This document shows positions 1 to 11,164 of a stretch of DNA of 64,000 bases, piece by piece. The position numbers and the translations under genes were made by a program. A model generated the notes under the pieces. The model was not told the DNA's origin. It saw only the letters and a program-made list of their open reading frames with translations, and made no database searches. How positions within the stretch are numbered: position 1 is the stretch's first letter; each line of letters opens with the position of its first letter. The DNA comes from an uncultured Pelagibacteraceae bacterium (GTDB lineage Bacteria; Pseudomonadota; Alphaproteobacteria; Pelagibacterales; Pelagibacteraceae): positions 1 to 64,000 of the forward strand of contig CACPID010000004.1 in NCBI GenBank assembly GCA_902633965.1, in the 5' to 3' direction.

Positions 1-846
1 AGAATTTCAAAGATCAAGGAGCTTGAGAAGATTCAAAAAGAAAAACTAGAAAAAGAAAAAAAAATTAAAGAGGAAAAAGATCTTCAGTCTAAACTAAAAG
101 AGCAAATTTTAAAGGACGAGATGAAATTAGAGAAAGAAAGGGCAAAAGATATAAAGCTTTTTCTAAGAAAAGAGCAAGCTATTATTCGTCAAGAACAAGC
201 AGAAAAACAAAGAAAATTTTTAGAGCAATTAAAAATAGAAAAACAAATTGAAAAATTCAGAGTTAGAGAAGTTAAAGAGTTGGAACAGTTAGAAAAGATT
301 TCTTTGAAAGAAAAAAGAGAGGACTATGCGAGTCTACAAGAAAGGATAGACAAGTTAAAACAAAAATATCAAATTATAAGAGATCAGAAAATTAGAGAAA
401 GAGTGGAAGCTCTTGGGATAAAAACTTTAGGAGATGAGGATAGGGAGACTCTTTTACAAAAAGAAAGGGATTATACCTTAGCAAGACAAAAAATAGAGTT
501 TGCACTTGAGAGTTTTTATAGAAGTTCAAGTAGTCTTGTGTTTCAATTAAATAAGAGACATATAACGCGCCATATGTCAATTTTAAGATGTATAGATAGA
601 AGATTTGAAACTGGAGAAATTTTTATTAAATGGGATGAGAGCGATGATGAAAAATGGCTTTTATTGATTTATATAAAAAATAATTCACCCGATGAAGGGA
701 TTATTATTGAGGATAAGACCAATCCAGATAGGAATATATCTCATGAATTTAAACATACAGAAATTTTTAAAGCTTCAGATTTAATGGTAGATTCTTTAAC
801 ACAATTAATTTCTAAAATAAGGAAGAAACAAGTTAATATTAATTAA
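1..846 (+). CDS. Lys/Glu-rich coiled-coil hypothetical protein, 5' end truncated by window edge
   Basis: Frame stays open from base 1 through the listed ORF (121..846) to the TAA; long charged helical N-terminal half, globular C-terminal half. Confidence 0.6.
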   Translation, partial: RISKIKELEKIQKEKLEKEKKIKEEKDLQSKLKEQILKDEMKLEKERAKDIKLFLRKEQAIIRQEQAEKQRKFLEQLKIEKQIEKFRVREVKELEQLEKISLKEKREDYASLQERIDKLKQKYQIIRDQKIRERVEALGIKTLGDEDRETLLQKERDYTLARQKIEFALESFYRSSSSLVFQLNKRHITRHMSILRCIDRRFETGEIFIKWDESDDEKWLLLIYIKNNSPDEGIIIEDKTNPDRNISHEFKHTEIFKASDLMVDSLTQLISKIRKKQVNIN

Positions 847-1552
847 CGATAACGTTTTTTAAAATATACTCCCAGGAACCCATCCTATTATATTTTACCT
901 TTAATATTAAATTTTTTTTTGGTTCAAGCCATATTTCAAAGTCTAATTTTTTATTTTCACTAATACTTTCATCTTTAGATTTTAAAGAAAATTTATGAGC
1001 CAAATATTCTTTACCGTAAATTTGAACTTTTTCCTTACCTAAAAAAGTTACAACTTGATCTTTAACACTTCCTGACAATGGACTTATTTGAGTTTCACTT
1101 TCCAAAATTTTATGATTCCACCAATTACCAATTATATTGTTTCTATTAGCCTTACCAGTGTAAGAAGAACCTTTAATATCAAAAACATCTTCATTTTTAT
1201 TTAATATTAAATTAACAAATTTTTTTTTATCATTTTGAAGTGTATTTGAATTAAATGAAAATAATTTATTATTTTTATAAATCTCTGTACCTATGCTATT
1301 TATTGAAAAAACTTTAATCCCAAGTAGTTTTACCTCAAAATTTGTTTCGTTATAAATTTTTATAGAGTCATTATTTTTCGTAAATTCATAATTACAGTAT
1401 CCAATATTTTTACCATCTTTAAAGATTTCCATTTCAATTTTTTTTATATTTTTGTAGTGCGATACATGGCCATTTAAACCTTGGGGATAGAGCAGCAATA
1501 TAAAACAAAGTAAGAATTTTTTCATAAAAGATATGGTATTTAATATAAACAA
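839..1552 (-). CDS. Secreted protein, DUF6134-like
   Basis: Signal peptide-like N-terminus (MKKFLLCFILLLYPQGLNG); beta-rich body typical of DUF6134-type proteins. Confidence 0.55.
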   Translation of the reverse strand: MFILNTISFMKKFLLCFILLLYPQGLNGHVSHYKNIKKIEMEIFKDGKNIGYCNYEFTKNNDSIKIYNETNFEVKLLGIKVFSINSIGTEIYKNNKLFSFNSNTLQNDKKKFVNLILNKNEDVFDIKGSSYTGKANRNNIIGNWWNHKILESETQISPLSGSVKDQVVTFLGKEKVQIYGKEYLAHKFSLKSKDESISENKKLDFEIWLEPKKNLILKVKYNRMGSWEYILKNVIVN

Positions 1553-1573
1553 ATAGTAAACACCACATTAAAA

Positions 1574-2221
1574 ATGTTTCTTAAAATTAAAAAAATTCCC
1601 AAGGTGTTTTGGAGCTCGCAAAAACCTTTAAATCTTAAACCAAAATTTTCATCATTATTTTTTCTTTGTTTAGGACTAGTAATTTTCGGCTTCGGAGAAG
1701 GACTTCTTATTGTTTCTAGTTCAGGGGCATCTCCATGGAGTGTTTTAGCTCAAGGAATTTCTATAAATGTTAATTTATCAATTGGTCTAATAACTTTCTT
1801 AATCAGTTTTACAGTTTTAATTTTATGGATACCTCTTAAACAGAAACCAGGAATAGGAACTATTTTAAATGCCTTTATTATTGCAATTATGATTGATCTT
1901 TGCATTAAATTTGTACCAACACCTGAAGATTATATTCATCAAATTATTTTAGGCACTGTTGCAGTTTTAACTGTTGGTATAGGTGGTGGAATTTATCTTA
2001 TTGCCAATCTTGGTGCGGGGCCAAGAGATGGTTTAATGGTAGGTTTACAAAAGAAAACGAACCTACCAATTGCATCCGTAAGAGCTTTTTTAGAAATTTC
2101 AGTAGTCAGCATAGGTTGGTATTTAGGAGGAACTATTGGTCCAGGAACTTTAATATTTGCTTTTGGAATTGGTCCGGCGGTTGCCCTTGCGCTTTATTTA
2201 ATTAAAAAAATTTTTTCATAA
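1574..2221 (+). CDS. YczE/YitT-like integral membrane protein
   Basis: Multiple TM segments, GAGPRDGLMVGL motif. Confidence 0.65.
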   Translation: MFLKIKKIPKVFWSSQKPLNLKPKFSSLFFLCLGLVIFGFGEGLLIVSSSGASPWSVLAQGISINVNLSIGLITFLISFTVLILWIPLKQKPGIGTILNAFIIAIMIDLCIKFVPTPEDYIHQIILGTVAVLTVGIGGGIYLIANLGAGPRDGLMVGLQKKTNLPIASVRAFLEISVVSIGWYLGGTIGPGTLIFAFGIGPAVALALYLIKKIFS

Positions 2222-2225
2222 TATT

Positions 2226-2987
2226 TTAGTCTTTGATGTAAAGCCTGCTAGCATAATCAATTCTGTGGAAAAATTTAAAATTCAAATCGTTTTTAAAATA
2301 ATCATCCACTGCTTTTTTGGAACCTTTCCAATGACCATAATCATCAATAATTAAAACTCCTTTATTTTGCAACCTGGGGTAAAGTACTTCCATTTCCTTT
2401 TTTGTTGAATCATAAAAGTCAGTATCTAACCTAAGCAAAGATATTTTTTTTGGAATATTCTTTTCGTTCTCTAGCGTTTGTTCAACTTTACCTTTAACAA
2501 AAACCAAATTATCTTGATAATTTTTATCAAATTTATTCAAATTACTTTGAACTTCATTTAATGAGGCATAACACCACTCATTTTTTTTGTAAGCTTTTCG
2601 TGTATCTGATGCTGATTTATTTTTTATATCAAAGTCAAAATTTTTGTTTTCCTCAGGCATTCCCTCGAAAGTATCATAGGCAAATATCTTTTTTGATAAA
2701 GTTAGTTTTTTGTTGAGATAATTCATTAATATTAAGTTCCCACCTTTAAATACACCAGCTTCTACAAAATCACCCTCAATATTGTTTGAAGCTATGTACT
2801 TAATAGATTGCAATATTGCCCAATGGTTTGGTATCGAGCACATTGAAAATTCTTTTATTTTTTTTAAAATTTCATTTTCTTCGTTACTAATTTCAGCGAT
2901 ATAATTTTCTTGTCTTTTATACCATGAGTCTTTAGTAATAATTTCATAGTTGAAGAAATTTAAAATATTTTTTAATATTTTTTTCAT
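2226..2987 (-). CDS. TylF/MycF-type O-methyltransferase
   Basis: GDFVEAGVFKGGN, YDTFEGMP, LRLDTDFYDSTKKEMEVLYPRL, IDDYGHWKGSKKAVDDY motifs. Confidence 0.8.
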   Translation of the reverse strand: MKKILKNILNFFNYEIITKDSWYKRQENYIAEISNEENEILKKIKEFSMCSIPNHWAILQSIKYIASNNIEGDFVEAGVFKGGNLILMNYLNKKLTLSKKIFAYDTFEGMPEENKNFDFDIKNKSASDTRKAYKKNEWCYASLNEVQSNLNKFDKNYQDNLVFVKGKVEQTLENEKNIPKKISLLRLDTDFYDSTKKEMEVLYPRLQNKGVLIIDDYGHWKGSKKAVDDYFKNDLNFKFFHRIDYASRLYIKD

Positions 2988-3077
2988 TTTGAAAAATTTT
3001 ATTACTTATATATGATTGAATGTTTTCAATATAGAAAAAAATTAAATATGATTTGTTTCTTATAAATTCTTGTAAAT

Positions 3078-3761
3078 ATGCTAATAGAGAAAATTCTTGA
3101 TATAATAAGTAAGTTTCATCACTATAAAATCTCATTGTATGCAAAAAAATTAGGTTGTAATACTCTTATTGATGTTGGGTCTCATAAAGGTGAATTTCTA
3201 AGTAGTTTTTTGAAAATAAAAATATTTAAAAAGTTTTATTGTTTTGAACCTCAAAAAGAAATTTATAAAAACCTGAAAAAAAAATTTAAAAATAATAAAA
3301 AGATTAAATTATACAACTATTCACTTGGTGAAAAGGAGAGTAAGAAAAAAATGTATTTATCAAATTTAACTTCTTTATCTACTATGTCCAAAATTAATCA
3401 GAAGTCTAACTGGTTTAAAATTAAAAATTTAATTGTAAGAGATAAAAATAGACTTAATATGTATCAAATAGTAAATCAAAAAAAAATTGACACAGTATTT
3501 AAAAATATCTCTTTAAAAAATAGCTTTCTTAAAATTGATGTCGAGGGATACGAACTTAATGTATTATATGGTGCAAAGAGTAAAATTAAAGAGATTCCAT
3601 TTGTGATTGTTGAAAAACATACTTTTAATCAGTATTATAATAATTTTAGCTTAGTTAATGATTTCTTGTTAAAAAATAATTTTAAAATAATTAAAAATTT
3701 TTACTATCCCACATTGCATTATAAGGATGTTCTTTATAAAAATAAAAAAAAAGGGCAGTAA
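3078..3761 (+). CDS. FkbM family methyltransferase
   Basis: LIDVGSHKGEF, CFEPQKEIYKNL, LKIDVEGYELNVLYGA motifs. Confidence 0.8.
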   Translation: MLIEKILDIISKFHHYKISLYAKKLGCNTLIDVGSHKGEFLSSFLKIKIFKKFYCFEPQKEIYKNLKKKFKNNKKIKLYNYSLGEKESKKKMYLSNLTSLSTMSKINQKSNWFKIKNLIVRDKNRLNMYQIVNQKKIDTVFKNISLKNSFLKIDVEGYELNVLYGAKSKIKEIPFVIVEKHTFNQYYNNFSLVNDFLLKNNFKIIKNFYYPTLHYKDVLYKNKKKGQ

Positions 3762-3775
3762 AAACCGCCCTTTTA
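3749..3775. terminator. Intrinsic terminator of groEL, possibly bidirectional
   Basis: AAAAGGGC...GCCCTTTT stem; on the minus strand GGGCGGTTTTTACTGCCC is followed by a run of T. It spans the end of the FkbM ORF. Confidence 0.7.
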
Positions 3776-3801
3776 GAATTTTTGTTTGAGATTGATGAGG
3801 A

Positions 3802-5767
<1,966 letters not shown>

Positions 5768-5792
5768 ATAAAACTCCTTTAAATATGTCAGT

Positions 5793-5822
5793 CATATAGA
5801 GGCAAGTATATAATTTTTCAAG
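5793..5822 (-). promoter_or_regulatory. Putative RpoH (heat-shock) promoter of groESL
   Basis: Minus strand CTTG-N18-TCTATATG upstream of groES; alphaproteobacterial RpoH consensus is about CTTG-N17/18-CYTATNT (one mismatch). Confidence 0.5.
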
Positions 5823-5890
5823 GTATTCATAAAAATATATGAAGTAAAAAAATCAAAGAAATATAAGTATTTTTAAGCTATATCTCCTAA

Positions 5891-6706
5891 ATGCCAAAAA
5901 ATTTAGATGATTTAGGACTGAAGTCAGTAGCGAACAGCTACGATGTCTTTTTTATAGATATTTGGGGAGTGCTTCATAACGGAATAAATCTGTATCAAAA
6001 TTCTGTTAATGTTTTAAACGAATTAGAAAAATCAAATAAGACTTATATTTTGCTCACTAATGCACCAAGACCAAATAGCACAGTAATTGAATTCTTAAAA
6101 AGGATGGGATTAGATGAAAATAAATGTAGTAAAGTTTATACATCTGGGGAGTCTGCACTCAAACATTTAGAAAAAAATTATAAAGAAAAAAAATTTTATC
6201 ATATCGGACCCCCAAGAGATTTTGATCTTTTTAAACTGTTTGAAAAAAATAAAACTGATAATTTAGAACAATGCGATTTTATCCTGTGTACAGGACTTTT
6301 TGAAGAATATGAAGAAGACCTAAAATATTATAAAGAATTATTTAAAAGTGTAATTGGTAAAATAATGATATGTACAAATCCTGATTTGATTGTAGATAGA
6401 GGTAATATTACAGAATATTGTGCAGGCTCAGTAGCAAAAATATTCGAAGATCTTGGAGGAAAAGTTGAATATTTTGGAAAACCTTATCCACCCGTATATC
6501 AACAAGCTGCAGAAATAAAAAATAAAAAAGTATTGTGTATTGGAGATAATCTTAATACGGATATTAAAGGAGCCAATATTCAAAATTTCGACGCTATGCT
6601 AATATCTTCGGGCATACATAAAAAAGAAATAGATAAAAATATTGAAAAAGTTCAATTAAAATACAATGTAAAGATTAATTATTATCAATCACTTTTAAAA
6701 TGGTAA
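5891..6706 (+). CDS. HAD-superfamily class IIA hydrolase (TIGR01459-like)
   Basis: DVFFIDIWGVLHNG, LLTNAPRP, GKPYPPVYQ, CIGDNLNTDIKGA motifs. Confidence 0.85.
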   Translation: MPKNLDDLGLKSVANSYDVFFIDIWGVLHNGINLYQNSVNVLNELEKSNKTYILLTNAPRPNSTVIEFLKRMGLDENKCSKVYTSGESALKHLEKNYKEKKFYHIGPPRDFDLFKLFEKNKTDNLEQCDFILCTGLFEEYEEDLKYYKELFKSVIGKIMICTNPDLIVDRGNITEYCAGSVAKIFEDLGGKVEYFGKPYPPVYQQAAEIKNKKVLCIGDNLNTDIKGANIQNFDAMLISSGIHKKEIDKNIEKVQLKYNVKINYYQSLLKW

Positions 6707-7632
6707 GTAAAATAAAATATTACAAAAATTTTGATGTTCAAAAAAAACACAAAAACTCAATTATATTAATTGGTAATTTTGATGGCGTTCATTTAGGACA
6801 TCAAAAATTGTTTAAAAAAGCTTTAATATTAAAAAAAAGAAAAAAATATAAAATCGGGGTAGTGACATTTGATCCAATCCCTAAAATGTTTTTTTTCAAA
6901 AAAATAAGAAATTATAGAATATCCAACTTTAATCAAAAGTTAGAAATTTTAAAAAGATTTAAAGTGGATTTTGTTATTAATAAAAAATTTGACTTAAAAT
7001 TTTCAAAGATAACATGTAATCGATTTATTGAAAAATTCCTTTACAAAAAGTTATCTGCAAAATTAATTTTTGTAAGTAATAATTTTAGATTTGGTAATAA
7101 GCGTGAGGGAGATGTAAGATTATTAAAATTTTTCGAAAAAAAATTTAATTATAGAATAATAAATCCATCACCTTTAAAAAAAAAGAAAAAGATTATTTCT
7201 TCAACATCTATAAGGAAACTTTTAGAAAAAGGACAAATCTCTACTGCCAATAAATACTTAGATAGAAATTGGTCCATTCAGGGAAATGTACAACTTGGAC
7301 GAAGATTAGGTAAAACTATCGGATTCCCAACTTGCAACATAGATATTGGAAATTACGTGATAGCTAAACCAGGAGTTTATGCCGTTAAAATCTTAATTAA
7401 TAAGACAAAAAAAAAACTGAATGGAATCGCAAACCTGGGTTATAGACCTACATTTAACCAAAATAAAATTCTTCTTGAGGTAAATATTTTTAATTTTAAA
7501 AAAAATCTTTATAATAAAAAGCTAACTGTTGAGTTTTTGAAGTTTATCAGAGGTGAAAAAAAATTTAATGGTATAGATGAATTAAAAAAACAGATAAAAA
7601 AAGATGTAAAAATAGCTAAAAAATTAAAATGA
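6700..7632 (+). CDS. ribF: Bifunctional riboflavin kinase/FAD synthetase
   Basis: IGNFDGVHLGHQKL, STSIRKLLEKG, GRRLGKTIGFPTCNI. Confidence 0.93.
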   Translation: MVSKIKYYKNFDVQKKHKNSIILIGNFDGVHLGHQKLFKKALILKKRKKYKIGVVTFDPIPKMFFFKKIRNYRISNFNQKLEILKRFKVDFVINKKFDLKFSKITCNRFIEKFLYKKLSAKLIFVSNNFRFGNKREGDVRLLKFFEKKFNYRIINPSPLKKKKKIISSTSIRKLLEKGQISTANKYLDRNWSIQGNVQLGRRLGKTIGFPTCNIDIGNYVIAKPGVYAVKILINKTKKKLNGIANLGYRPTFNQNKILLEVNIFNFKKNLYNKKLTVEFLKFIRGEKKFNGIDELKKQIKKDVKIAKKLK

Positions 7633-10355
7633 GCAAAGATCAAATAAATCTTCCAAAAACAGCTTTTTCAATGAAAGCAAATCTTCCATTGAAAGAACCT
7701 AAAATTGTTGAATATTGGAATAAAATCGATCTTTACAATTTATTAAGGCAAAATAATAAAGGCAAAGAAAAGTTTGTTCTTCACGATGGACCTCCTTATG
7801 CAAATGGTAATATTCATATGGGAACAGCTTTTAATAAAATTCTTAAAGATATAATCACAAAATTTCATCAAATGGACGGCAAAGACTCAGTATATGTTCC
7901 AGGATGGGATTGTCATGGTTTGCCGATTGAATGGAAAATAGAAGAACAGTATAAAAAAAATAAGAAAAATAAAAATGACGTACCAGTCGTTGAATTTAGA
8001 AAAGAATGCAGAGAGTTTGCTAATAAATGGATCAAAGTTCATAAAGAACAATTTAAAAGGCTCGGAGTTGTTGGAGATTGGGAAAATTATTATTCTACAA
8101 TGAGTTATGACGCTGAGGCTCAAATAGTAAGAGAATTAGGTAAATTTTTAAAAGAAGGTAGTTTATATAGAGGCTACAAGCCAGTTTTGTGGTCCACAGT
8201 AGAAAAAACCGCTTTAGCTGATGCAGAAGTTGAATATATGGATCACACATCTGATACAATTTATGTTTCGTTTCCTATTCAAAAATCAAAATTAAAAAAT
8301 CTTTTAGGCGCTGAAGTAATTATCTGGACAACTACACCATGGACGATACCAGCAAATAAAGCTTTAGCTTACAACAAATCTTTAAAATATGTTGTAATAC
8401 AGATTAATGACAAAGGCGATTTTAACAATAGAAAAATTATAGTTGCAAAAGATCTTTTAAAAAGTGTAGTTGAGGATTGTAAAATTAACCAATACAAAAT
8501 TATAAGTGAAATAAATGGATCCGATTTTGATGGAGTAGTTTGCTCCCATCCATTTAAGAATTTAGGTTACAATTATGATATACCAATGCTTGAGGCAAGG
8601 TTTGTTACGACAGAACAAGGCTCAGGAATAGTACATTGCGCTCCAAGCCATGGTCCAGATGATTTTAATTTATGTTTAAATAATAATATTAAAGCTGTCG
8701 AAACAGTTGATGATGATGGAAAGTATACAAAACATGTTTTAAATTTTGAAGGCATTCATATTTTTAAAGCAAACCCAATTGTTATCGAGAAGCTTAAAAA
8801 TGAAAAAAATTTATTAGCGAATGGAAAACTAAACCACTCATATCCTCATTCTTGGAGATCTAAAGCTCCGTTAGTCCATAGAGCTACACCTCAATGGTTT
8901 ATTTCTATGGAAAGCCATAAACTAAGAGATAAGGCTCTAAAAGCCATTGATGATACAGAATTTTATCCTCCAAAAGGGAAAGAAAGATTGAGATCAATGA
9001 TTGAAACAAGACCAGATTGGTGTGTTTCTAGACAAAGAGTTTGGGGCGTACCATTGCCTATATTTATTTCTAAATCAGATGGCAAAGTTTTAGTAGATGA
9101 GGATGTGTTTGAAAATATTGCGTCTATTTACGAAAAAGAAGGATCAGATTGCTGGTTTTCAGATGACCCTCAAAAGTTTTTAGGAGACAAATATAAAGCT
9201 GAAGATTTTGTTAAACTAAAAGATATCGTTGAGGTTTGGTTTGACAGTGGATCTACACATTCATTTGTTCTTGAAAAAAGAGGAGACTTAAAATGGCCTG
9301 CATCTATGTACCTAGAAGGATCTGATCAACATAGAGGATGGTTTCACTCCTCATTATTAGAATCTTGTGGAACAAGAGGCAGAGCTCCATTTGAAAGTAT
9401 CCTATCTCATGGATTTGTGATGGATGGTAAAGGTTTGAAAATGTCAAAGTCTTTGGGGAACCAGATCTTTCCTGAGGATATTCTAAAAAAATATGGAGCA
9501 GATATACTTAGAGTTTGGGTGACTGCATCCGATTACTCTGAAGATTTAAGAATAGATTACTCAATTTTAGAGCAACATGCTGAAGCATATAGAAAGATAA
9601 GAAATACATTTAGATACTTAATGGGAAATATAAATGACAATTATTCAGAGCAAGAATATGCCAATATTGATATTAGCAAACTTCCAGAACTCGAAAAATT
9701 AATGTTACACAAATTGTATGTATTGAATGAAAAATTTAAAGCAAATTTTAGAGAGTACAACTTTCATGTTTTGTACAAAGAATTATTAAATTTCTGCACT
9801 GTAGATCTTTCTTCATTTTATTTTGATATTAGAAAAGACACTTTATATTGTGATAAAAAAAATTCAGATAAGAGACAAAGTTGTATTTTAATATTAAATA
9901 CGATATTGGACGCCTTACTAAAATGGTTTGCACCAATTTTATCTTTTACGACAGAGGAAATTTTTAGTCTTTTAAACAAAGATGAAAAAAAAAGTATTCA
10001 TTTAAAAAAATTTCCTGAATTTCCAAAATCTTGGAAAGATGATGAACTTAACAACAACTGGAATCAAATAAATAAAATAAGAGATATAGCAAATATCAGT
10101 ATTGAGGAAAAAAGAGCAGCCAAAACAATAGGATCTAGCCTAGAAACGGCGATTGATATCAGATTGACCAAGGATCTATATGACCTTGCAAAAAAATATG
10201 ATTTTTCAGAAATATGTATAACTTCACTTGCAAATACTATTTTGGATGAAAATGCAAAAGACAACATAGAAGTAAAAACTTCAAAAGCGAAAGGAAAAAA
10301 GTGTCCTGTTTGTTGGAAAATTACTGAAGCAGAATGCGAAAGGCATCCAACATAA
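7629..10355 (+). CDS. ileS: Isoleucyl-tRNA synthetase
   Basis: HDGPPYANGNIHMG (HIGH), KMSKSLGN (KMSKS), C-terminal CPVCWK zinc motif. Confidence 0.97.
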   Translation: MSKDQINLPKTAFSMKANLPLKEPKIVEYWNKIDLYNLLRQNNKGKEKFVLHDGPPYANGNIHMGTAFNKILKDIITKFHQMDGKDSVYVPGWDCHGLPIEWKIEEQYKKNKKNKNDVPVVEFRKECREFANKWIKVHKEQFKRLGVVGDWENYYSTMSYDAEAQIVRELGKFLKEGSLYRGYKPVLWSTVEKTALADAEVEYMDHTSDTIYVSFPIQKSKLKNLLGAEVIIWTTTPWTIPANKALAYNKSLKYVVIQINDKGDFNNRKIIVAKDLLKSVVEDCKINQYKIISEINGSDFDGVVCSHPFKNLGYNYDIPMLEARFVTTEQGSGIVHCAPSHGPDDFNLCLNNNIKAVETVDDDGKYTKHVLNFEGIHIFKANPIVIEKLKNEKNLLANGKLNHSYPHSWRSKAPLVHRATPQWFISMESHKLRDKALKAIDDTEFYPPKGKERLRSMIETRPDWCVSRQRVWGVPLPIFISKSDGKVLVDEDVFENIASIYEKEGSDCWFSDDPQKFLGDKYKAEDFVKLKDIVEVWFDSGSTHSFVLEKRGDLKWPASMYLEGSDQHRGWFHSSLLESCGTRGRAPFESILSHGFVMDGKGLKMSKSLGNQIFPEDILKKYGADILRVWVTASDYSEDLRIDYSILEQHAEAYRKIRNTFRYLMGNINDNYSEQEYANIDISKLPELEKLMLHKLYVLNEKFKANFREYNFHVLYKELLNFCTVDLSSFYFDIRKDTLYCDKKNSDKRQSCILILNTILDALLKWFAPILSFTTEEIFSLLNKDEKKSIHLKKFPEFPKSWKDDELNNNWNQINKIRDIANISIEEKRAAKTIGSSLETAIDIRLTKDLYDLAKKYDFSEICITSLANTILDENAKDNIEVKTSKAKGKKCPVCWKITEAECERHPT

Positions 10356-10362
10356 AAATTAA

Positions 10363-10863
10363 ATGATAAATTTTATAAATAAGAAAATTATTTTTTATTC
10401 TTTAATTACATTATTAATTTTTACTTTAGATAGAATTTCAAAGATTTATGTTATAAGTATTGCTGAAACTTATGGTGAAGTAAATATTTATCTAAATCAA
10501 TTTATAAATATTATTTTAGTTTGGAATACAGGAATAGGGTTTGGATTATTGTCATTTGAAAAACAATTTATTTATAATTTAATCACATTAATAATTGTAT
10601 TAATTAATTTTGTAATTTTATACCTTGGTGTAAAGTCAAGTAATTTTAAAGGACTTATATTTTTTGTCATTTTGGGTGGATCACTTGGGAACTTATTCGA
10701 TAGACTTTATTATTCTGCAGTTCCTGATTTTATAGATTTAAATTATAATGATTTTCATTGGTTTGTATTTAATATAGCGGATGTTTTTATCACAATAGGT
10801 GTATTGTGCCTTATTTTTGTTGAATTATTTTTGAATAACGTAAAAACGAAATTAAATGAATAA
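10363..10863 (+). CDS. lspA: Lipoprotein signal peptidase
   Basis: NTGIGFGLL, GGSLGNLFDR, VPDFIDL, FNIADVFITIG motifs; TM helices. Confidence 0.93.
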   Translation: MINFINKKIIFYSLITLLIFTLDRISKIYVISIAETYGEVNIYLNQFINIILVWNTGIGFGLLSFEKQFIYNLITLIIVLINFVILYLGVKSSNFKGLIFFVILGGSLGNLFDRLYYSAVPDFIDLNYNDFHWFVFNIADVFITIGVLCLIFVELFLNNVKTKLNE

Positions 10864-11164
10864 ATTTTTTTTATACCTTGTTAGTTTGCTATTTTTGTAT
10901 TCTTGTCAAAGTGTCAAGGACGGTTTGACAGGGAAAAAGAGGGAAAGAAGTGATGAATTTTTAGTAATAAAAAAAAATCCATTAGAAATTCCACCAGATT
11001 TTACTGATCTCCCAGTCCCTAAATCAGAAAAAATTGAAGATCAAACTGAAGTAATTGATGAGGATATAGAAAATCTAATAAAATCAATTGATATTGAAAA
11101 CACAAATAATTCAAATAATAGGTCTGCTGAGGAATTTGTTATTAAAGAAATAAATAAAAATTAA
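10856..11164 (+). CDS. Small lipoprotein, DUF3035-like
   Basis: Lipobox LLFLYSC; KNPLEIPPDFTDLPVP motif; directly follows lspA. Confidence 0.65.
   Translation: MNKFFLYLVSLLFLYSCQSVKDGLTGKKRERSDEFLVIKKNPLEIPPDFTDLPVPKSEKIEDQTEVIDEDIENLIKSIDIENTNNSNNRSAEEFVIKEINKN

Noticed and set aside
2944-3144. 66-aa ORF spanning the gap between the two methyltransferase genes
   Set aside because: Overlaps both methyltransferase starts; AT-rich low complexity, no support.
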